Source: Modestobacter sp. VKM Ac-2986
GTDB lineage: Bacteria > Actinomycetota > Actinomycetes > Mycobacteriales > Geodermatophilaceae
Reading direction: 5' to 3'
Assembly: GCF_026967795.1 (NCBI RefSeq)
Contig: NZ_JAPVBH010000002.1
Span: forward strand, 372,001 to 436,000
Length of the DNA stretch: 64,000 bases
The position numbers were made by a program, and so were the translations under genes. Shown in pieces: positions 35,777-44,080 of this stretch. The notes beneath the pieces were generated by a model. The model made no database searches and was not told the DNA's origin. It worked only from the letters and a program-made list of their open reading frames with translations. Numbering within the stretch: position 1 is the stretch's first letter; each line of letters starts with the position of its first letter.

Positions 35777-36961
35777 ATGCTGCACGCCATGGCAGGGGCG
35801 CACACGCCCGGACGAGGGCACCGGCACGGGGCGTCGTCCGCCCCGGAGGCCGCCGCGCCGCCCGGCGGCCGGGGCACCGACCGGCGGCTGGTCGCCTGGT
35901 GCCTGGCGGCGCTGCTGTTCACCGGGTCGGCGCTGGGCTCGGTCAACCTGCTCATCGACGGCGCCCTGCGGGAGGGGGCCAGCCGCCCGGTCTACGTGGG
36001 CACCCTCGGCGTCGGCGTGCTGCTGGCCGCGGCCCTGGCGGTCCGGCAGCGGGTGGGCGAGCGGGCGACGGTGGCCCTGGTGCTGGTCGGCGACGTCTCC
36101 TACGTGCTGCTGGCCTGGGCGACCAGCGACCCGCTGCGCTACGCCCCGCCGCTGATGCTGCTGTCCACCTGCTTCGTCGCGGCCTGGTTCCTGGGCGCCC
36201 GGGCGCTGGCGGTGCACATGGTGGCGGTGCTCGTCGCCTGCGCGTTCGTGCTGTGCGACAGCTACCCCTCCCTGCCCGCGCTCGTGGTCCCGGTGGCGGG
36301 CAGCGCGGGCATCCTCGACGTCGTCACGTTCGGGGTCTTCGTGCTGCGCCGGCGGGTGGAGCGGCTGCTGGCCGCGACCCAGGAGCTGTCCTCGACCGAC
36401 CCGCTGACCGGGCTGGCCAACCGCCGGTCGCTGGTCGACCAGTCCCCCCGCGTGTGGCGGCAGGCGCGTCGCGACGGCCAGCGGGTCGCCGCGCTGGTGC
36501 TCGACCTGGACCACTTCAAGCGGCTCAACGACGACTTCGGGCACGCCGTGGGCGACGAGGTGCTGCGCGGGGTGTCCGGCGCGCTGGCCGCCAGCGTGCG
36601 GCCCCCCGACGTGCTGGCCCGCACCGGCGGGGAGGAGCTCGTCGTCCTCGGGCTGGTCTCCGACCCCGACGAGGCGCGGCGGCTGGCCGAGCGGCTGCGC
36701 CGCGCGGTGGCCGGCAGCGGGGCCGGCCGGCCGTGGCAGGTCACCGCCTCCATCGGGGTGGCGCTGGCCCACCCGGCCGACGGGGAGGACCCCGTCGACG
36801 CGCTGTGGCGGCTGGTCGACCGCGCCGACGCGGCCATGTACGCCGCCAAGGACGGCGGGCGGGACCGGGTGCAGGTCGCCGGGGGCGACGTCCCGCCGTC
36901 GCCGCGGGCCGCCGAGGGCGGACGGCGCCGTCCCGACCCGGCCGCCGGGGGCGCCGTCTGA
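35777..36961 (+). CDS. Membrane diguanylate cyclase (GGDEF)
   Basis: Makes cyclic di-GMP from two GTP. 394 residues from an ATG at 35777; ATG 35789 is equally possible. Five to six transmembrane helices fill residues about 35-195 as a possible membrane sensor. The GGDEF domain follows: STDPLTGLANRRSL, LDLDHFKRLNDDFGH, then the active site as RTGGEELVVLG (GGEEL variant). The product-inhibition site RPPD lies five residues before it. AMYAAKDGGRDRV ends the domain. The GGEEL form keeps both acidic residues but has Leu for Phe, so activity is likely but not certain. The Pro-rich C-terminus is disordered. Confidence 0.9.
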   Translation: MLHAMAGAHTPGRGHRHGASSAPEAAAPPGGRGTDRRLVAWCLAALLFTGSALGSVNLLIDGALREGASRPVYVGTLGVGVLLAAALAVRQRVGERATVALVLVGDVSYVLLAWATSDPLRYAPPLMLLSTCFVAAWFLGARALAVHMVAVLVACAFVLCDSYPSLPALVVPVAGSAGILDVVTFGVFVLRRRVERLLAATQELSSTDPLTGLANRRSLVDQSPRVWRQARRDGQRVAALVLDLDHFKRLNDDFGHAVGDEVLRGVSGALAASVRPPDVLARTGGEELVVLGLVSDPDEARRLAERLRRAVAGSGAGRPWQVTASIGVALAHPADGEDPVDALWRLVDRADAAMYAAKDGGRDRVQVAGGDVPPSPRAAEGGRRRPDPAAGGAV

Positions 36962-37011
36962 CCTCGCCGGTCCGCCCGGCGCCCCGCCGCCCGTTCTGCT
37001 TTCCTGCCTGC

Positions 37012-38349
37012 ATGACCGCGATCCCCGGCCACCCCGTCCCGGGGGTCGTCAGCCCCGACCCGACGCGCACGGTGCCGCTCCCGCTGCGCGAGCAGGCCGA
37101 CGTGCGCGACCGCTGGCTCACCCAGCGGCTGCTGGACCTGCTGCCCGGGCTGATGGACCGCGCCGGCATCGACCTGTGGGTCGTGCTCGGCCGGGAGTAC
37201 AACGAGGACCCGGTGCTGGCCACCCTGCTGCCGGCGACCTGGCTGTCGGCACGGCGGCGCACGGTCCTGCTGTTCCACCGCAGCGACGACGGGGTGACCG
37301 CGGCCGCCGTCTCCCGCTACCCGGTGGGGCAGTTCCAGCCGGCGTGGGAGGCCGGCGAGCAGCCCGGGCTGTCCGCCGAGGAGCAGCAGTGGGCCGCCGT
37401 CCGCCGGTTCGTCGACCAGGCCTGCCCGGCCCGGATCGGCGTCGACGTCTCGGTCGTCTCCGCCCACGCCGACGGGCTCTCCCACACCGAGCACGGGCTG
37501 CTGATGGCCGCCCTCGGCCCGCACGCCGACCGGGTCGTGTCGGCCGAGGCGCTGGTCGTCGGCTGGCTGGAGACCCGGCTGCCGGAGGAGGTCGCGGCGC
37601 TGCACGCGATGAACCGGCTCGCGCACGAGGTCATCGACGAGGCCTTCTCCCCCGCGGTGATCACCGTCGGGGAGACCACCGCGCTGGACGTCGCCTGGTG
37701 GATCCGGCAGCGCTTCGCCGACCTCGGCGTCGACCCGTGGTTCCAGCCGACCGTGGACCTGCAGCGCGCGGGCAGCCCGCTGGTCGACGCCCAGGGCACC
37801 GTGCTGCCCGGCGTGCCCTACGACGCCACCATCTGCCCCGGCGACCTGGTCCACTGCGACGTCGGCCTGTCCAGCCTGGGGCTGCGGACCGACACCCAGC
37901 GCAACGCCTACGTGCTCGCCCCCGATGAGACCGCTCCCCCGCCCGGGCTCGTCGCCGCGCACGCGGTCGGCAACCGGATGCAGGACCTCACCACCGCGGC
38001 CCTGCAGCCGGGCCGGACCGGCGACGAGGTGCTCGCCGCCGCCCGCGCCGCCGCTGCGGCAGCCGGCGTCGACGGCGACGTGTACTCCCACCCGGTCGGC
38101 GTGCACGGCCACGGCGCCGGCCCCGCGATCGGGATGTGGGACCAGCAGGACGGCGTCCCCGGTGCCGGCTCGATGGTGGTGCACCCTGACACCGTGTGGG
38201 CCCTGGAGCTGTGCGTGCGGGTGCCGGTGCCGGAGTGGGGCGGCCAGCTGGTGCGGATGGGCCTGGAGCAGGGCATCGCGCTCTCCGCCGACGGCGTGGC
38301 CTACCTCGACGGCCGGCAGACCGACCTGATCGTCATCCCCGCTCGCTGA
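37012..38349 (+). CDS. M24 family metallopeptidase (Xaa-Pro aminopeptidase-like)
   Basis: 445 residues from the ATG at 37012. An N-terminal creatinase-like domain (WVVLGREYNEDPVL) is followed by a pita-bread fold catalytic domain. The metal ligands expected in M24 enzymes are partly visible: GDLVHCDVGLSSLGLRTDTQRNAYVL supplies two Asp, HPVGVHGHGAGPAIGMWDQQ supplies His, and ALELCVRVPVPEW supplies a Glu. The second Glu is less clear, so this could be a non-prolidase family member. Cytoplasmic. The last 17 bases overlap the 3' end of the oppositely oriented channel gene. Confidence 0.85.
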   Translation: MTAIPGHPVPGVVSPDPTRTVPLPLREQADVRDRWLTQRLLDLLPGLMDRAGIDLWVVLGREYNEDPVLATLLPATWLSARRRTVLLFHRSDDGVTAAAVSRYPVGQFQPAWEAGEQPGLSAEEQQWAAVRRFVDQACPARIGVDVSVVSAHADGLSHTEHGLLMAALGPHADRVVSAEALVVGWLETRLPEEVAALHAMNRLAHEVIDEAFSPAVITVGETTALDVAWWIRQRFADLGVDPWFQPTVDLQRAGSPLVDAQGTVLPGVPYDATICPGDLVHCDVGLSSLGLRTDTQRNAYVLAPDETAPPPGLVAAHAVGNRMQDLTTAALQPGRTGDEVLAAARAAAAAAGVDGDVYSHPVGVHGHGAGPAIGMWDQQDGVPGAGSMVVHPDTVWALELCVRVPVPEWGGQLVRMGLEQGIALSADGVAYLDGRQTDLIVIPAR

Positions 38350-39103
38350 GCCCGGCCCGGCCCTCCCCGGACAGCTCGGCGCGCAGCCGGCGGACCTCCT
38401 CGGTCAGGGCGCGCAGCTCGGCCCGCAGCGCCTCGTCGGCCGCGGCGTCGGCGGCGTCGTCCTCGGCCCGGGCTGCGTCGGCGACCCGGCCGACGAACCA
38501 CGAGGCGACGGCCGCGGTGACGGTGCCGAGCAGGGCGATCCCGGCGACCATCAGCATCCCGGCGACCAGCCGACCCTCGGCGGTGACCGGGTACCGGTCG
38601 CCGTAGCCGACGGTGGTGATCGTGGTGAACGCCCACCACAGCGCGTCGCCGAAGCTGGTGATCGTCGCGTCGGGATGGCCCCGTTCGGCGTCGAGCTCGG
38701 CGAGGGAGGCCATGAAGACGACGAGCGACGCGGTGAGGGTGACGTAGGCCGCGACCCGGCCGTGCAGCGAGGTGGTGAGCCGCCGGTCGATCACCCGGGC
38801 CACCCGGATCAGGCTGAGGATGCGCAGCGGCCGCAGCAACGGGAGGACGACGGCGAGCCCGTCGATCCAGTTGCGGCGGACGAACTGCCAGCGGTGGTCG
38901 GCCAGCGCCAGCCGGAACACGTAGTCGGCGAGGAACACCGGCCAGGCGATGACCGTGACCACGGTCAGCGTGGTCCGCAGCCAGCCGGGCAGGTCGGGCC
39001 GCAGCACGCCCCAGGCGTAGGCGGCCACGAAGAGGACCGCCAGCCCGATCAGCGGCCACTGGCTGGCCTCCTCGTAGCGGCGGCGCAGGTCGTCCTTGGT
39101 CAC
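38333..39103 (-). CDS. Voltage-gated-type potassium channel subunit
   Basis: 256 residues. Several transmembrane segments include an S4-like basic helix (PLLRPLRILSLIRVARVIDRRL). A pore helix with the K+ selectivity filter TTVGYGDRYPVT (about residues 166-177) is followed by the inner helix LVAGMLMVAGIALLGTVTAAVA. The C-terminus is a charged coiled coil (LRAELRALTEEVRRLRAEL) that may tetramerise the channel. Start at a GTG (39103). It is an inner-membrane ion transporter likely for K+. The 3' end overlaps the M24 peptidase gene by 17 bases on the other strand. Confidence 0.9.
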   Translation of the reverse strand: MTKDDLRRRYEEASQWPLIGLAVLFVAAYAWGVLRPDLPGWLRTTLTVVTVIAWPVFLADYVFRLALADHRWQFVRRNWIDGLAVVLPLLRPLRILSLIRVARVIDRRLTTSLHGRVAAYVTLTASLVVFMASLAELDAERGHPDATITSFGDALWWAFTTITTVGYGDRYPVTAEGRLVAGMLMVAGIALLGTVTAAVASWFVGRVADAARAEDDAADAAADEALRAELRALTEEVRRLRAELSGEGRAGLSERG

Positions 39104-39121
39104 GCGGTCAGTGTCGCGGGC

Positions 39122-39553
39122 CTACCGTTCGCGGGCTGCGGCGGTGGCCTCGTCGTTCGCCTCCTGCAGCGCGTCGGCCAGCTCGTCCTTGGTCATGGTC
39201 GACCGGCCGTCGATGCCGGCGTCCTTCGCCAGGTCGTACAGGTGGGCCTTGGAGGCGTTGGCGTCGACGCCGCCCTTGCTGTCGAGGTCGGTGCCGGCGC
39301 CACCCCGCGCCGACTGCTCGTCGCTGGGGCCCTTCGCGCCGTCGGGCTTGGGCTGCCAGTGGTCGCCGACCTTCTCGTGGGTGTGCTTGACCGCGCCCCA
39401 GGCGACGCGGGCAGCCCGCTGCTCGTCGCCGTAGGAGTCGAGCGCCGAGTCGTGCGCCTTGGCGAACGTGCGCTGGGCCTTGGGGTCGGAACGCTGCAGG
39501 GTGCTCGGCAGCTCCTCGGGCACCGCGTCCCCGTCCTTCGTCGTCTTCGGCAC
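39122..39553 (-). CDS. ChaB family protein with Rho-N/SAP-like C-terminus
   Basis: 143 residues. An N-terminal ChaB domain (ELPSTLQRSDPKAQRTFAKA, then SYGDEQRAARVAWGAVKHTH) precedes a Gly/Ser/Asp-rich linker. The C-terminal helical domain ASKAHLYDLAKDAGIDGRST followed by MTKDELADALQEAN matches the Rho N-terminal/SAP-like fold often found in actinobacterial stress proteins. Hydrophilic, cytoplasmic. ChaB proteins were named for a link to cation transport regulation, but the combination here suggests nucleic-acid binding. It lies between the polysaccharide deacetylase terminator and the channel gene. Confidence 0.85.
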   Translation of the reverse strand: MPKTTKDGDAVPEELPSTLQRSDPKAQRTFAKAHDSALDSYGDEQRAARVAWGAVKHTHEKVGDHWQPKPDGAKGPSDEQSARGGAGTDLDSKGGVDANASKAHLYDLAKDAGIDGRSTMTKDELADALQEANDEATAAARER

Positions 39554-39584
39554 GACGGCTCCTCTCGGGTCGGCACCCGGGGTA

Positions 39585-39622
39585 CCCCGCGGCCGCAGGG
39601 GTCACTCCCTGCGGCCGCGGGG
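39585..39622. terminator. Terminator behind the polysaccharide deacetylase gene
   Basis: Perfect 16-bp stem (39585-39600 with 39607-39622) and 6-nt loop, 5 bases after the deacetylase stop on the minus strand. Confidence 0.85.
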
Positions 39623-39627
39623 CGAGC

Positions 39628-40386
39628 TCAGCCCCGCTTGGCCGGCTGGACGAAGCGCCAGCCCTCGGCCTTCAGCTCAGGGACCACCCGGGCGACGGCC
39701 TCGACGGTGCCGCTGCGGTCCATGGTCGGGCCGTCGTGCAGCAGGACCACGCCGCCGGGGTTCTGCCGGATCCGGGTCTCGAGCCGGTCGGTGAGGACGT
39801 CGGCGTCCTGGGTCTCCCAGTCCTCGATCGTGACCGCCCAGCCCAGCGGCTGCATCCCGAGCTCGGCAGCCACCTGCGGGGAGGCACCCCAGCTGCCGTA
39901 GGGCGCCCGGAAGTAGGGGATGTCCTCGTGCGGGACGATCGCGTGGATGGCCGCGCTGGTCTCCTCGAGGTCCGCCCGGATCGCCTCCGGTGACCAGTCG
40001 GCCAGGTCGTCGTGGTGCATCGTGTGGTTGCAGAGGGTGTGGCCCCCCGCGACGATCTGCCGGACCAGGTCGGGGTTCTGCACGACGTAGTCACCCCAGA
40101 GGCAGAAGACGGCCTTCACGTGGTTCTCCCGCAGCACCTCGAGCAGCCGCGGGGTGTCCAGGGGGTTCGGGCCGTCGTCGAAGGTCAGGGCCGCGACCTG
40201 CCCCTCCTGGTGGGTGGTCGTGACGACCTGGTCGTTCACCGGGCCGCCGCGTCCTCCGCCGTACTCGGGCTTCCCGCCGCTGCCGTTCCCGGCCTGGGCG
40301 GGACCGGCGGCGGCGAGGAGGACGGCGGTGAAGGCGATCGCCGCCGGGGTGATGCGGCGGCGGGTGCGGGCGCGGGCAGTGGTCAT
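39628..40386 (-). CDS. Secreted polysaccharide deacetylase (NodB domain)
   Basis: Removes N-acetyl groups from chitin-like or peptidoglycan sugars outside the cell. 252 residues from the ATG at 40386 (GGAGG upstream). The N-terminal signal peptide (RTRRR, hydrophobic core, GPAQAG) is followed by all NodB motifs: TFDDGPN (metal Asp and catalytic base), HTLCNHTMHH (metal His pair), RAPYGSWG and the C-terminal VVLLHDG. The domain is complete and of normal length. It is divergent from a LacI-type regulator across 255 bases, which suggests the regulator may respond to a sugar and control this gene, though not proven. Confidence 0.93.
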   Translation of the reverse strand: MTTARARTRRRITPAAIAFTAVLLAAAGPAQAGNGSGGKPEYGGGRGGPVNDQVVTTTHQEGQVAALTFDDGPNPLDTPRLLEVLRENHVKAVFCLWGDYVVQNPDLVRQIVAGGHTLCNHTMHHDDLADWSPEAIRADLEETSAAIHAIVPHEDIPYFRAPYGSWGASPQVAAELGMQPLGWAVTIEDWETQDADVLTDRLETRIRQNPGGVVLLHDGPTMDRSGTVEAVARVVPELKAEGWRFVQPAKRG

Positions 40387-40613
40387 CGTCGACCTCCGGG
40401 AGAGGGACGCCCGCGTGCGGGCGCCGGTTGACCGGGGCCTCTGAGCGAGCACCCCGGGGACCTGTGTCGAGTCGGCCGGTTCCAGCCGACCCGGTCCCGA
40501 GAACTTCCGGAACGTGACTCGCAACATACGAAGCGAGCACAGCGGACGTCAAGCCGACACCCAGCAGGGTGAGCCGGGCGGCAGGACCGGCACCCCTCGA
40601 CCGCCCCGGCCCG

Positions 40614-40637
40614 TAGGGTTGGGCCCGGACCAGGAGG
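40614..40637 (+). promoter_or_regulatory. -10 (TAGGGT) and Shine-Dalgarno (AGGAGG) of the LacI-type gene
   Basis: TAGGGT at 40614-40619 and AGGAGG at 40632-40637, four bases before the GTG at 40642. A short leader is expected. The rest of the 255-base divergent region holds TTCCGGAA and a CTCGC/GCGAG dyad near 40520 that could bind the regulator. Confidence 0.5.
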
Positions 40638-40641
40638 AACA

Positions 40642-41661
40642 GTGACCGAGACCCGAACGCAGAACGTGACCATCGCGGCGATCGCCGCGGAGGCAGGCGT
40701 CTCGGTGCCGACGGTCTCGCGCGTCCTCAACGGGCGGTCCGACGTCGCCCCGCACACCCGCGAGCGGGTGGAGCAGCTGCTGCGCCACCACGGCTACCGC
40801 CGCCGGGGCGGGCGGCCCACCACCTCGGCCCGGCTGATCGACCTGGTGTTCAACGACCTGGACAGCCCCTGGGCCGTGGAGATCATCCGCGGCGTCGAGG
40901 GCGCCGCGCACGCCGAGGGCGTCGGCACGGTGGTCACCGCCATCCACCGCCGCGCCAGCGACACCCGCTCGTGGCTGGACAACCTGGCCGGCCGGGCCAG
41001 TGACGGCGCCATCCTGGTCAGCAGCCAGCTGGACCCCGCCCTGGGCGCGGAGCTGCAGCGGCTGCACGTGCCCGCGGTGATGATCGACCCGGCCGGGGTG
41101 CCGGCCCTCGACGTCCCCACGATCGGCGCCACGAACTGGTCCGGCGGCCTCAGCGCGACCGAGCACCTCATCGGCCTGGGCCACCGCCGGATCGGCGTCG
41201 TCGCCGGGACGCCGACCCTGCTGTGCAGTCGGCCCCGGCTCGACGGGCACCGCGCGGCGCTGGAGTCCGCGGGCCTGACGCTGGACCCCGAGCTGGTGGT
41301 CGTCGGCGACTTCAGCCACGAGTCCGGCTTCCAGGCCGCCACCACGATGCTGGCGCTGGAGGACCGCCCCACGGCGATCGTGGCGGCCAACGACCAGATG
41401 GCCTTCGGTGTCTACGAGGCCGCGCGGCGAGCCGGGCTGCGCGTGCCCGAGGAGCTCAGCGTGGTGGGCTTCGACGACCTGCCCGGTGCCGAGTGGTCGT
41501 CCCCGCCGCTGACCACGGTGCACCAGCCGCTGTCGGAGATGGGGGCGCTGGGCGCCCGCACGGTGCTGCGGCTGGTGCGCGGCGAGGCGCTCGACGTGCC
41601 GCGCCTGGAGCTGGCCACCCGGCTCGTCGTCCGGGAGAGCACGGCCCCGCCCTCGCGCTGA
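40642..41661 (+). CDS. LacI family transcriptional regulator
   Basis: 339 residues. N-terminal DNA-binding domain TIAAIAAEAGVSVPTVSRVL with the hinge region N-terminal to a periplasmic-binding-protein-like effector domain (LIDLVFNDLDSPWAVEIIRG, ATEHLIGLGHRRIGVVAG, AIVAANDQMAFGVYEAARRA, VGFDDLPGAEWSSPPLTTV). Complete and of typical length. The effector is probably a sugar. It diverges from the polysaccharide deacetylase gene, the only obvious nearby target. GTG start with AGGAGG. Confidence 0.93.
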   Translation: MTETRTQNVTIAAIAAEAGVSVPTVSRVLNGRSDVAPHTRERVEQLLRHHGYRRRGGRPTTSARLIDLVFNDLDSPWAVEIIRGVEGAAHAEGVGTVVTAIHRRASDTRSWLDNLAGRASDGAILVSSQLDPALGAELQRLHVPAVMIDPAGVPALDVPTIGATNWSGGLSATEHLIGLGHRRIGVVAGTPTLLCSRPRLDGHRAALESAGLTLDPELVVVGDFSHESGFQAATTMLALEDRPTAIVAANDQMAFGVYEAARRAGLRVPEELSVVGFDDLPGAEWSSPPLTTVHQPLSEMGALGARTVLRLVRGEALDVPRLELATRLVVRESTAPPSR

Positions 41662-41670
41662 GCCGCTGGC

Positions 41671-41901
41671 TCAGGGCAGGTCGGCGGTCTCCGCGGACTG
41701 CCGGTGACCACCGTTGGCGTCGTCGGCGTCGGGGTGGATCGTGCGCTCCTCGGACTCGGCGAGGATCAGCTCGGCCTGCTTCTCCGGGTCGACGCTGCCG
41801 CCGGTGGACCGCTCCTCCGGGTAGAGCTCGGCCCGGGTGTCGACGTTGTGCTGGGTGACGTTTGCGTGCGCCTCGGGCGACGGTTCCTTCATGTCGGGCA
41901 T
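41671..41901 (-). CDS. Small hydrophilic protein, 76 residues
   Basis: No family recognised. Start ATG at 41901. Composition is strongly acidic and Glu/Asp/Ser-rich with no hydrophobic core (TQHNVDTRAELYPEERSTGG, SVDPEKQAELILAESEERTI), so it is probably intrinsically disordered. It lies upstream of, and in the same direction as, no close partner. The hairpin at 41942-41974 separates it from the DUF2795 gene. Its placement among stress-type small proteins suggests a similar context, but no function can be given. Confidence 0.6.
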   Translation of the reverse strand: MPDMKEPSPEAHANVTQHNVDTRAELYPEERSTGGSVDPEKQAELILAESEERTIHPDADDANGGHRQSAETADLP

Positions 41902-41941
41902 GCCGCCTCCCTACCCACCTCCCCCGCCACGACACCGGCCG

Positions 41942-41974
41942 CGCGGCAGCGCCCCTCGATGGGGCGCTGCCGCG
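41942..41974. terminator. Hairpin between DUF2795 and the 76-residue gene
   Basis: Perfect 14-bp stem with TCGAT loop. It follows the copy C repeat, giving two stem-loops in tandem behind the DUF2795 gene. Confidence 0.65.
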
Positions 41975-41994
41975 GGCACGTGAGGTGCTGGAGC

Positions 41995-42050
41995 GGCCCC
42001 CTCGCAGGGCCCCGCCGCGAGCTTGCTCGTGGCGGGAGGCGAGGGGGTCC
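41995..42050. repeat. Terminator-like repeat family, copy C (behind DUF2795)
   Basis: Outer arms 41995-42005 and 42039-42050 (CTCGC/GCGAG body) with the conserved GGCC and GGTCC ends. It starts 2 bases after the stop of the DUF2795 gene. Confidence 0.75.
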
Positions 42051-42052
42051 TT

Positions 42053-42310
42053 TCAGAAGCGGTGCGACTCGGTGTGGATGCCGAGGGCCTCGGCGACCTC
42101 CTGCACGTTGGTGAACTGCGCGTGAGCCGGCAGCCGGTTCAGGTCGGCCAGCACGCGGTCGGAGGCGTGGGACTCCTGCGCCTTGGCCACCAGCGCGTCC
42201 TTGTCGGCCGGCCACACCTCCTTGCCCAGCGCCTCGGCGATGGCGGCCCGGTGCTCGACGTCGGCCGGGGTGGTGCCGGGAGAGGTGGCGGCCTGGTGGG
42301 GGTCGGTCAT
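42053..42310 (-). CDS. DUF2795 domain protein, 85 residues
   Basis: The segment KEVWPADKDALVAKAQESHA, SDRVLADLNRLPAH and FTNVQEVAEALG matches the small helical DUF2795 family of actinobacteria, whose function is unknown. The N-terminal 20 residues are disordered. No membrane segment. It is encoded 62 bases downstream of the baeRF-like gene on the same strand, so both may be co-transcribed. Confidence 0.8.
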   Translation of the reverse strand: MTDPHQAATSPGTTPADVEHRAAIAEALGKEVWPADKDALVAKAQESHASDRVLADLNRLPAHAQFTNVQEVAEALGIHTESHRF

Positions 42311-42371
42311 GGTGGTGCTCCGTTCTCATCGTCCGGCCGCGGTGCGGCCGAGAGGTCTGTGGGTCGGGGGG

Positions 42372-43499
42372 TCAGCTGGGGGTGGAGTCGTCCGTGTAGC
42401 GCAGGACGGCGGCCACCGGGATGTCACCGGGCATGGCCGACCGCGGGACGACGACGACGGCGGCGCTGCTGCCGATCGCGGCCCGCAGCATCCCGAGGTC
42501 GGCGGGCACCTGGTGGGCGTCGGTGACCCCGAGTGCCGCGACGTCCTCGGCGGAGACGCCGAGCTCCAGCGCGCCGGGTCCGGCGTGGAGCTGCTCGTCG
42601 TCGGGCCGGTCGGCCAGCACCAGGGTCTCGACCTGGGCCTTGCGGAGCGCCTCGACGACCAGTGCGGTGCCGGTGACGGCCAGGCCGTGTGCGGAGGCGG
42701 CCTCGATCTGCTCGAGCACGCGGGTGGTCTCCGCGGCCTCGTTCTCCGCGATCAGTTCGGTGGCCCGGGCGGTGATGACGTCCCGATCGGCGCCGGCGGC
42801 GCGGCCACCCTCGTTGATGCTCACCAGGACCTGGGAAGCCTCCTGGCCGACCTTGTCGGCGATCAGCTGGCGGGCACGGACGTCCCCGGCGAGCAGGACG
42901 AAGCGCGAGTGGTCACGGGCGACCGCGTCGTTCACCGCTGCGGCCACCTGCCCGGCGTTCTCCTCCCACTGGTTCTCCGCAGTGTGCAGGTAGGTGTTGT
43001 GCGCCCAGCCGCCGACCTGGACCTTGCGCATGTGGAAGGTGTCGCCGTCGATCTTCTCGGTCTCCACCTGCTGGCCCGTGCCACTGGCCACCTGCACGTC
43101 GGCACCGACCCGGTCGGCGATGACGATCACGTGCGGGACGCGGCCGGCGAGCTGACGCAGCACCGGTAGCAACGCCGGGTCGGGCGACCAGGTGGCGACC
43201 GGGTCGCGTGGGGAGTCGGCGAGGGCCTCGTCGAGGACCACCGAGCCGTCGGCGGCCACGATGAGCGCGCGACCCCGCAGGGTGGCGATCCGGCCACCGT
43301 CGTTGGCCTCCAGCAGGTGGCTCCGCACGGCGTCGACCACCGGCTCGGGCGCGCCCTGGGCGGTGAGCTCCTCGCTGACGGCCCGGACCTTCAGCTCGAG
43401 CTCGGTGTCGGCGGTCTCGGTGTTGTGGGTGACGTCCACGCAGACCGTGGCGTAGGGGCCAGGCGCGGTGAAGACGGCGTCCAGGAAGGTCACGTCCAT
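42372..43499 (-). CDS. baeRF/Vms1-like peptidyl-tRNA hydrolase family protein
   Basis: 375 residues from the ATG at 43499. The protein resembles the bacterial archaeo-eukaryotic release factor group (Rv2629-like in mycobacteria): N-terminal YATVCVDVTHNTETADTELE, a central domain with ATLRGRALIVAADGSVVLDE, KVQVGGWAHNTYLHTAENQW, VLLAGDVRARQLIADKVG and a C-terminal RF-like domain with VVEALRKAQVETLVLAD. Relatives are thought to act on stalled ribosomes or peptidyl-tRNA and are induced in dormancy. A GGQ loop typical of release factors is not evident, although VQVGGWAHN may be its equivalent. Cytoplasmic. Confidence 0.75.
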   Translation of the reverse strand: MDVTFLDAVFTAPGPYATVCVDVTHNTETADTELELKVRAVSEELTAQGAPEPVVDAVRSHLLEANDGGRIATLRGRALIVAADGSVVLDEALADSPRDPVATWSPDPALLPVLRQLAGRVPHVIVIADRVGADVQVASGTGQQVETEKIDGDTFHMRKVQVGGWAHNTYLHTAENQWEENAGQVAAAVNDAVARDHSRFVLLAGDVRARQLIADKVGQEASQVLVSINEGGRAAGADRDVITARATELIAENEAAETTRVLEQIEAASAHGLAVTGTALVVEALRKAQVETLVLADRPDDEQLHAGPGALELGVSAEDVAALGVTDAHQVPADLGMLRAAIGSSAAVVVVPRSAMPGDIPVAAVLRYTDDSTPS

Positions 43500-43708
43500 G
43501 GGACGGGGAGCTCCTCGGGTCGTGCGACGGGGGCCGTGGCTGAGCCCCGCTCGTGCTCGGATCGGCCTACCCACCGCCCCCGTCCTCACACCCGGTGTGT
43601 CAACACCCCGGGGCCGGGTAGCCGAAGGGGCCCTGTCTCCCGCCACTGGCACGCCTCCGGCGGGGCCGGGCAGGGCCGACACGTCCGCCGCGACCGGAAG
43701 GAGCTGGG

Positions 43709-44044
43709 ATGCCCGAGCACGAGACGCTCCCGCTGCCCGACTACGACCACCTGCCCGTCGGGAGCCTCACCTCCCGCATCCGCACCCTGGACACCGACGG
43801 GCTGCAGACCCTGCTGACCTACGAGCAGGCGCACGCCAACCGGGTGCAGGTCATCTCGGCGATGAACCACCGCCTGGCCGACCTGCGGGCCGGTTCCCAG
43901 CCCTCGGGGGGCGACCCGGCCGCCGCCCAGCCCGAGCACGCACCAGCACCCGCCGGCGGCTCGCAGGTGTCCGAGGCGACGACCGGGCCGAAGATCAACC
44001 CGCCGTCCCAGGGCGACCCGACCAACCCCGCGCAGCCCCGCTGA
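43709..44044 (+). CDS. Small protein with an actinobacterial LPDYDHLPVGSL domain
   Basis: 111 residues from the ATG at 43709 (GGAAGGAGC upstream). The N-terminal 55 residues (LPLPDYDHLPVGSLTSRIRT, then LQTLLTYEQAHANRVQVISAM) resemble a small helical domain seen in mycobacterial and related proteins, recently grouped as DUF8129. The rest is Pro/Ala/Ser-rich and disordered. No signal or membrane segment. It converges with tadC at a hairpin terminator. Function is unknown; the domain is reported near lipid-droplet or stress proteins in relatives, which I cannot verify here. Confidence 0.65.
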   Translation: MPEHETLPLPDYDHLPVGSLTSRIRTLDTDGLQTLLTYEQAHANRVQVISAMNHRLADLRAGSQPSGGDPAAAQPEHAPAPAGGSQVSEATTGPKINPPSQGDPTNPAQPR

Positions 44045-44056
44045 GCAGCTGACCGG

Positions 44057-44080
44057 GCCGGCCGCCGCACGGCGGCCGGC
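44057..44080. terminator. Terminator at the end of the Tad operon
   Basis: GC-rich hairpin with 10-11-bp arms directly behind the tadC stop (44081-44083) and 13 bases after the stop of the converging small gene. It serves both directions. Confidence 0.75.
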
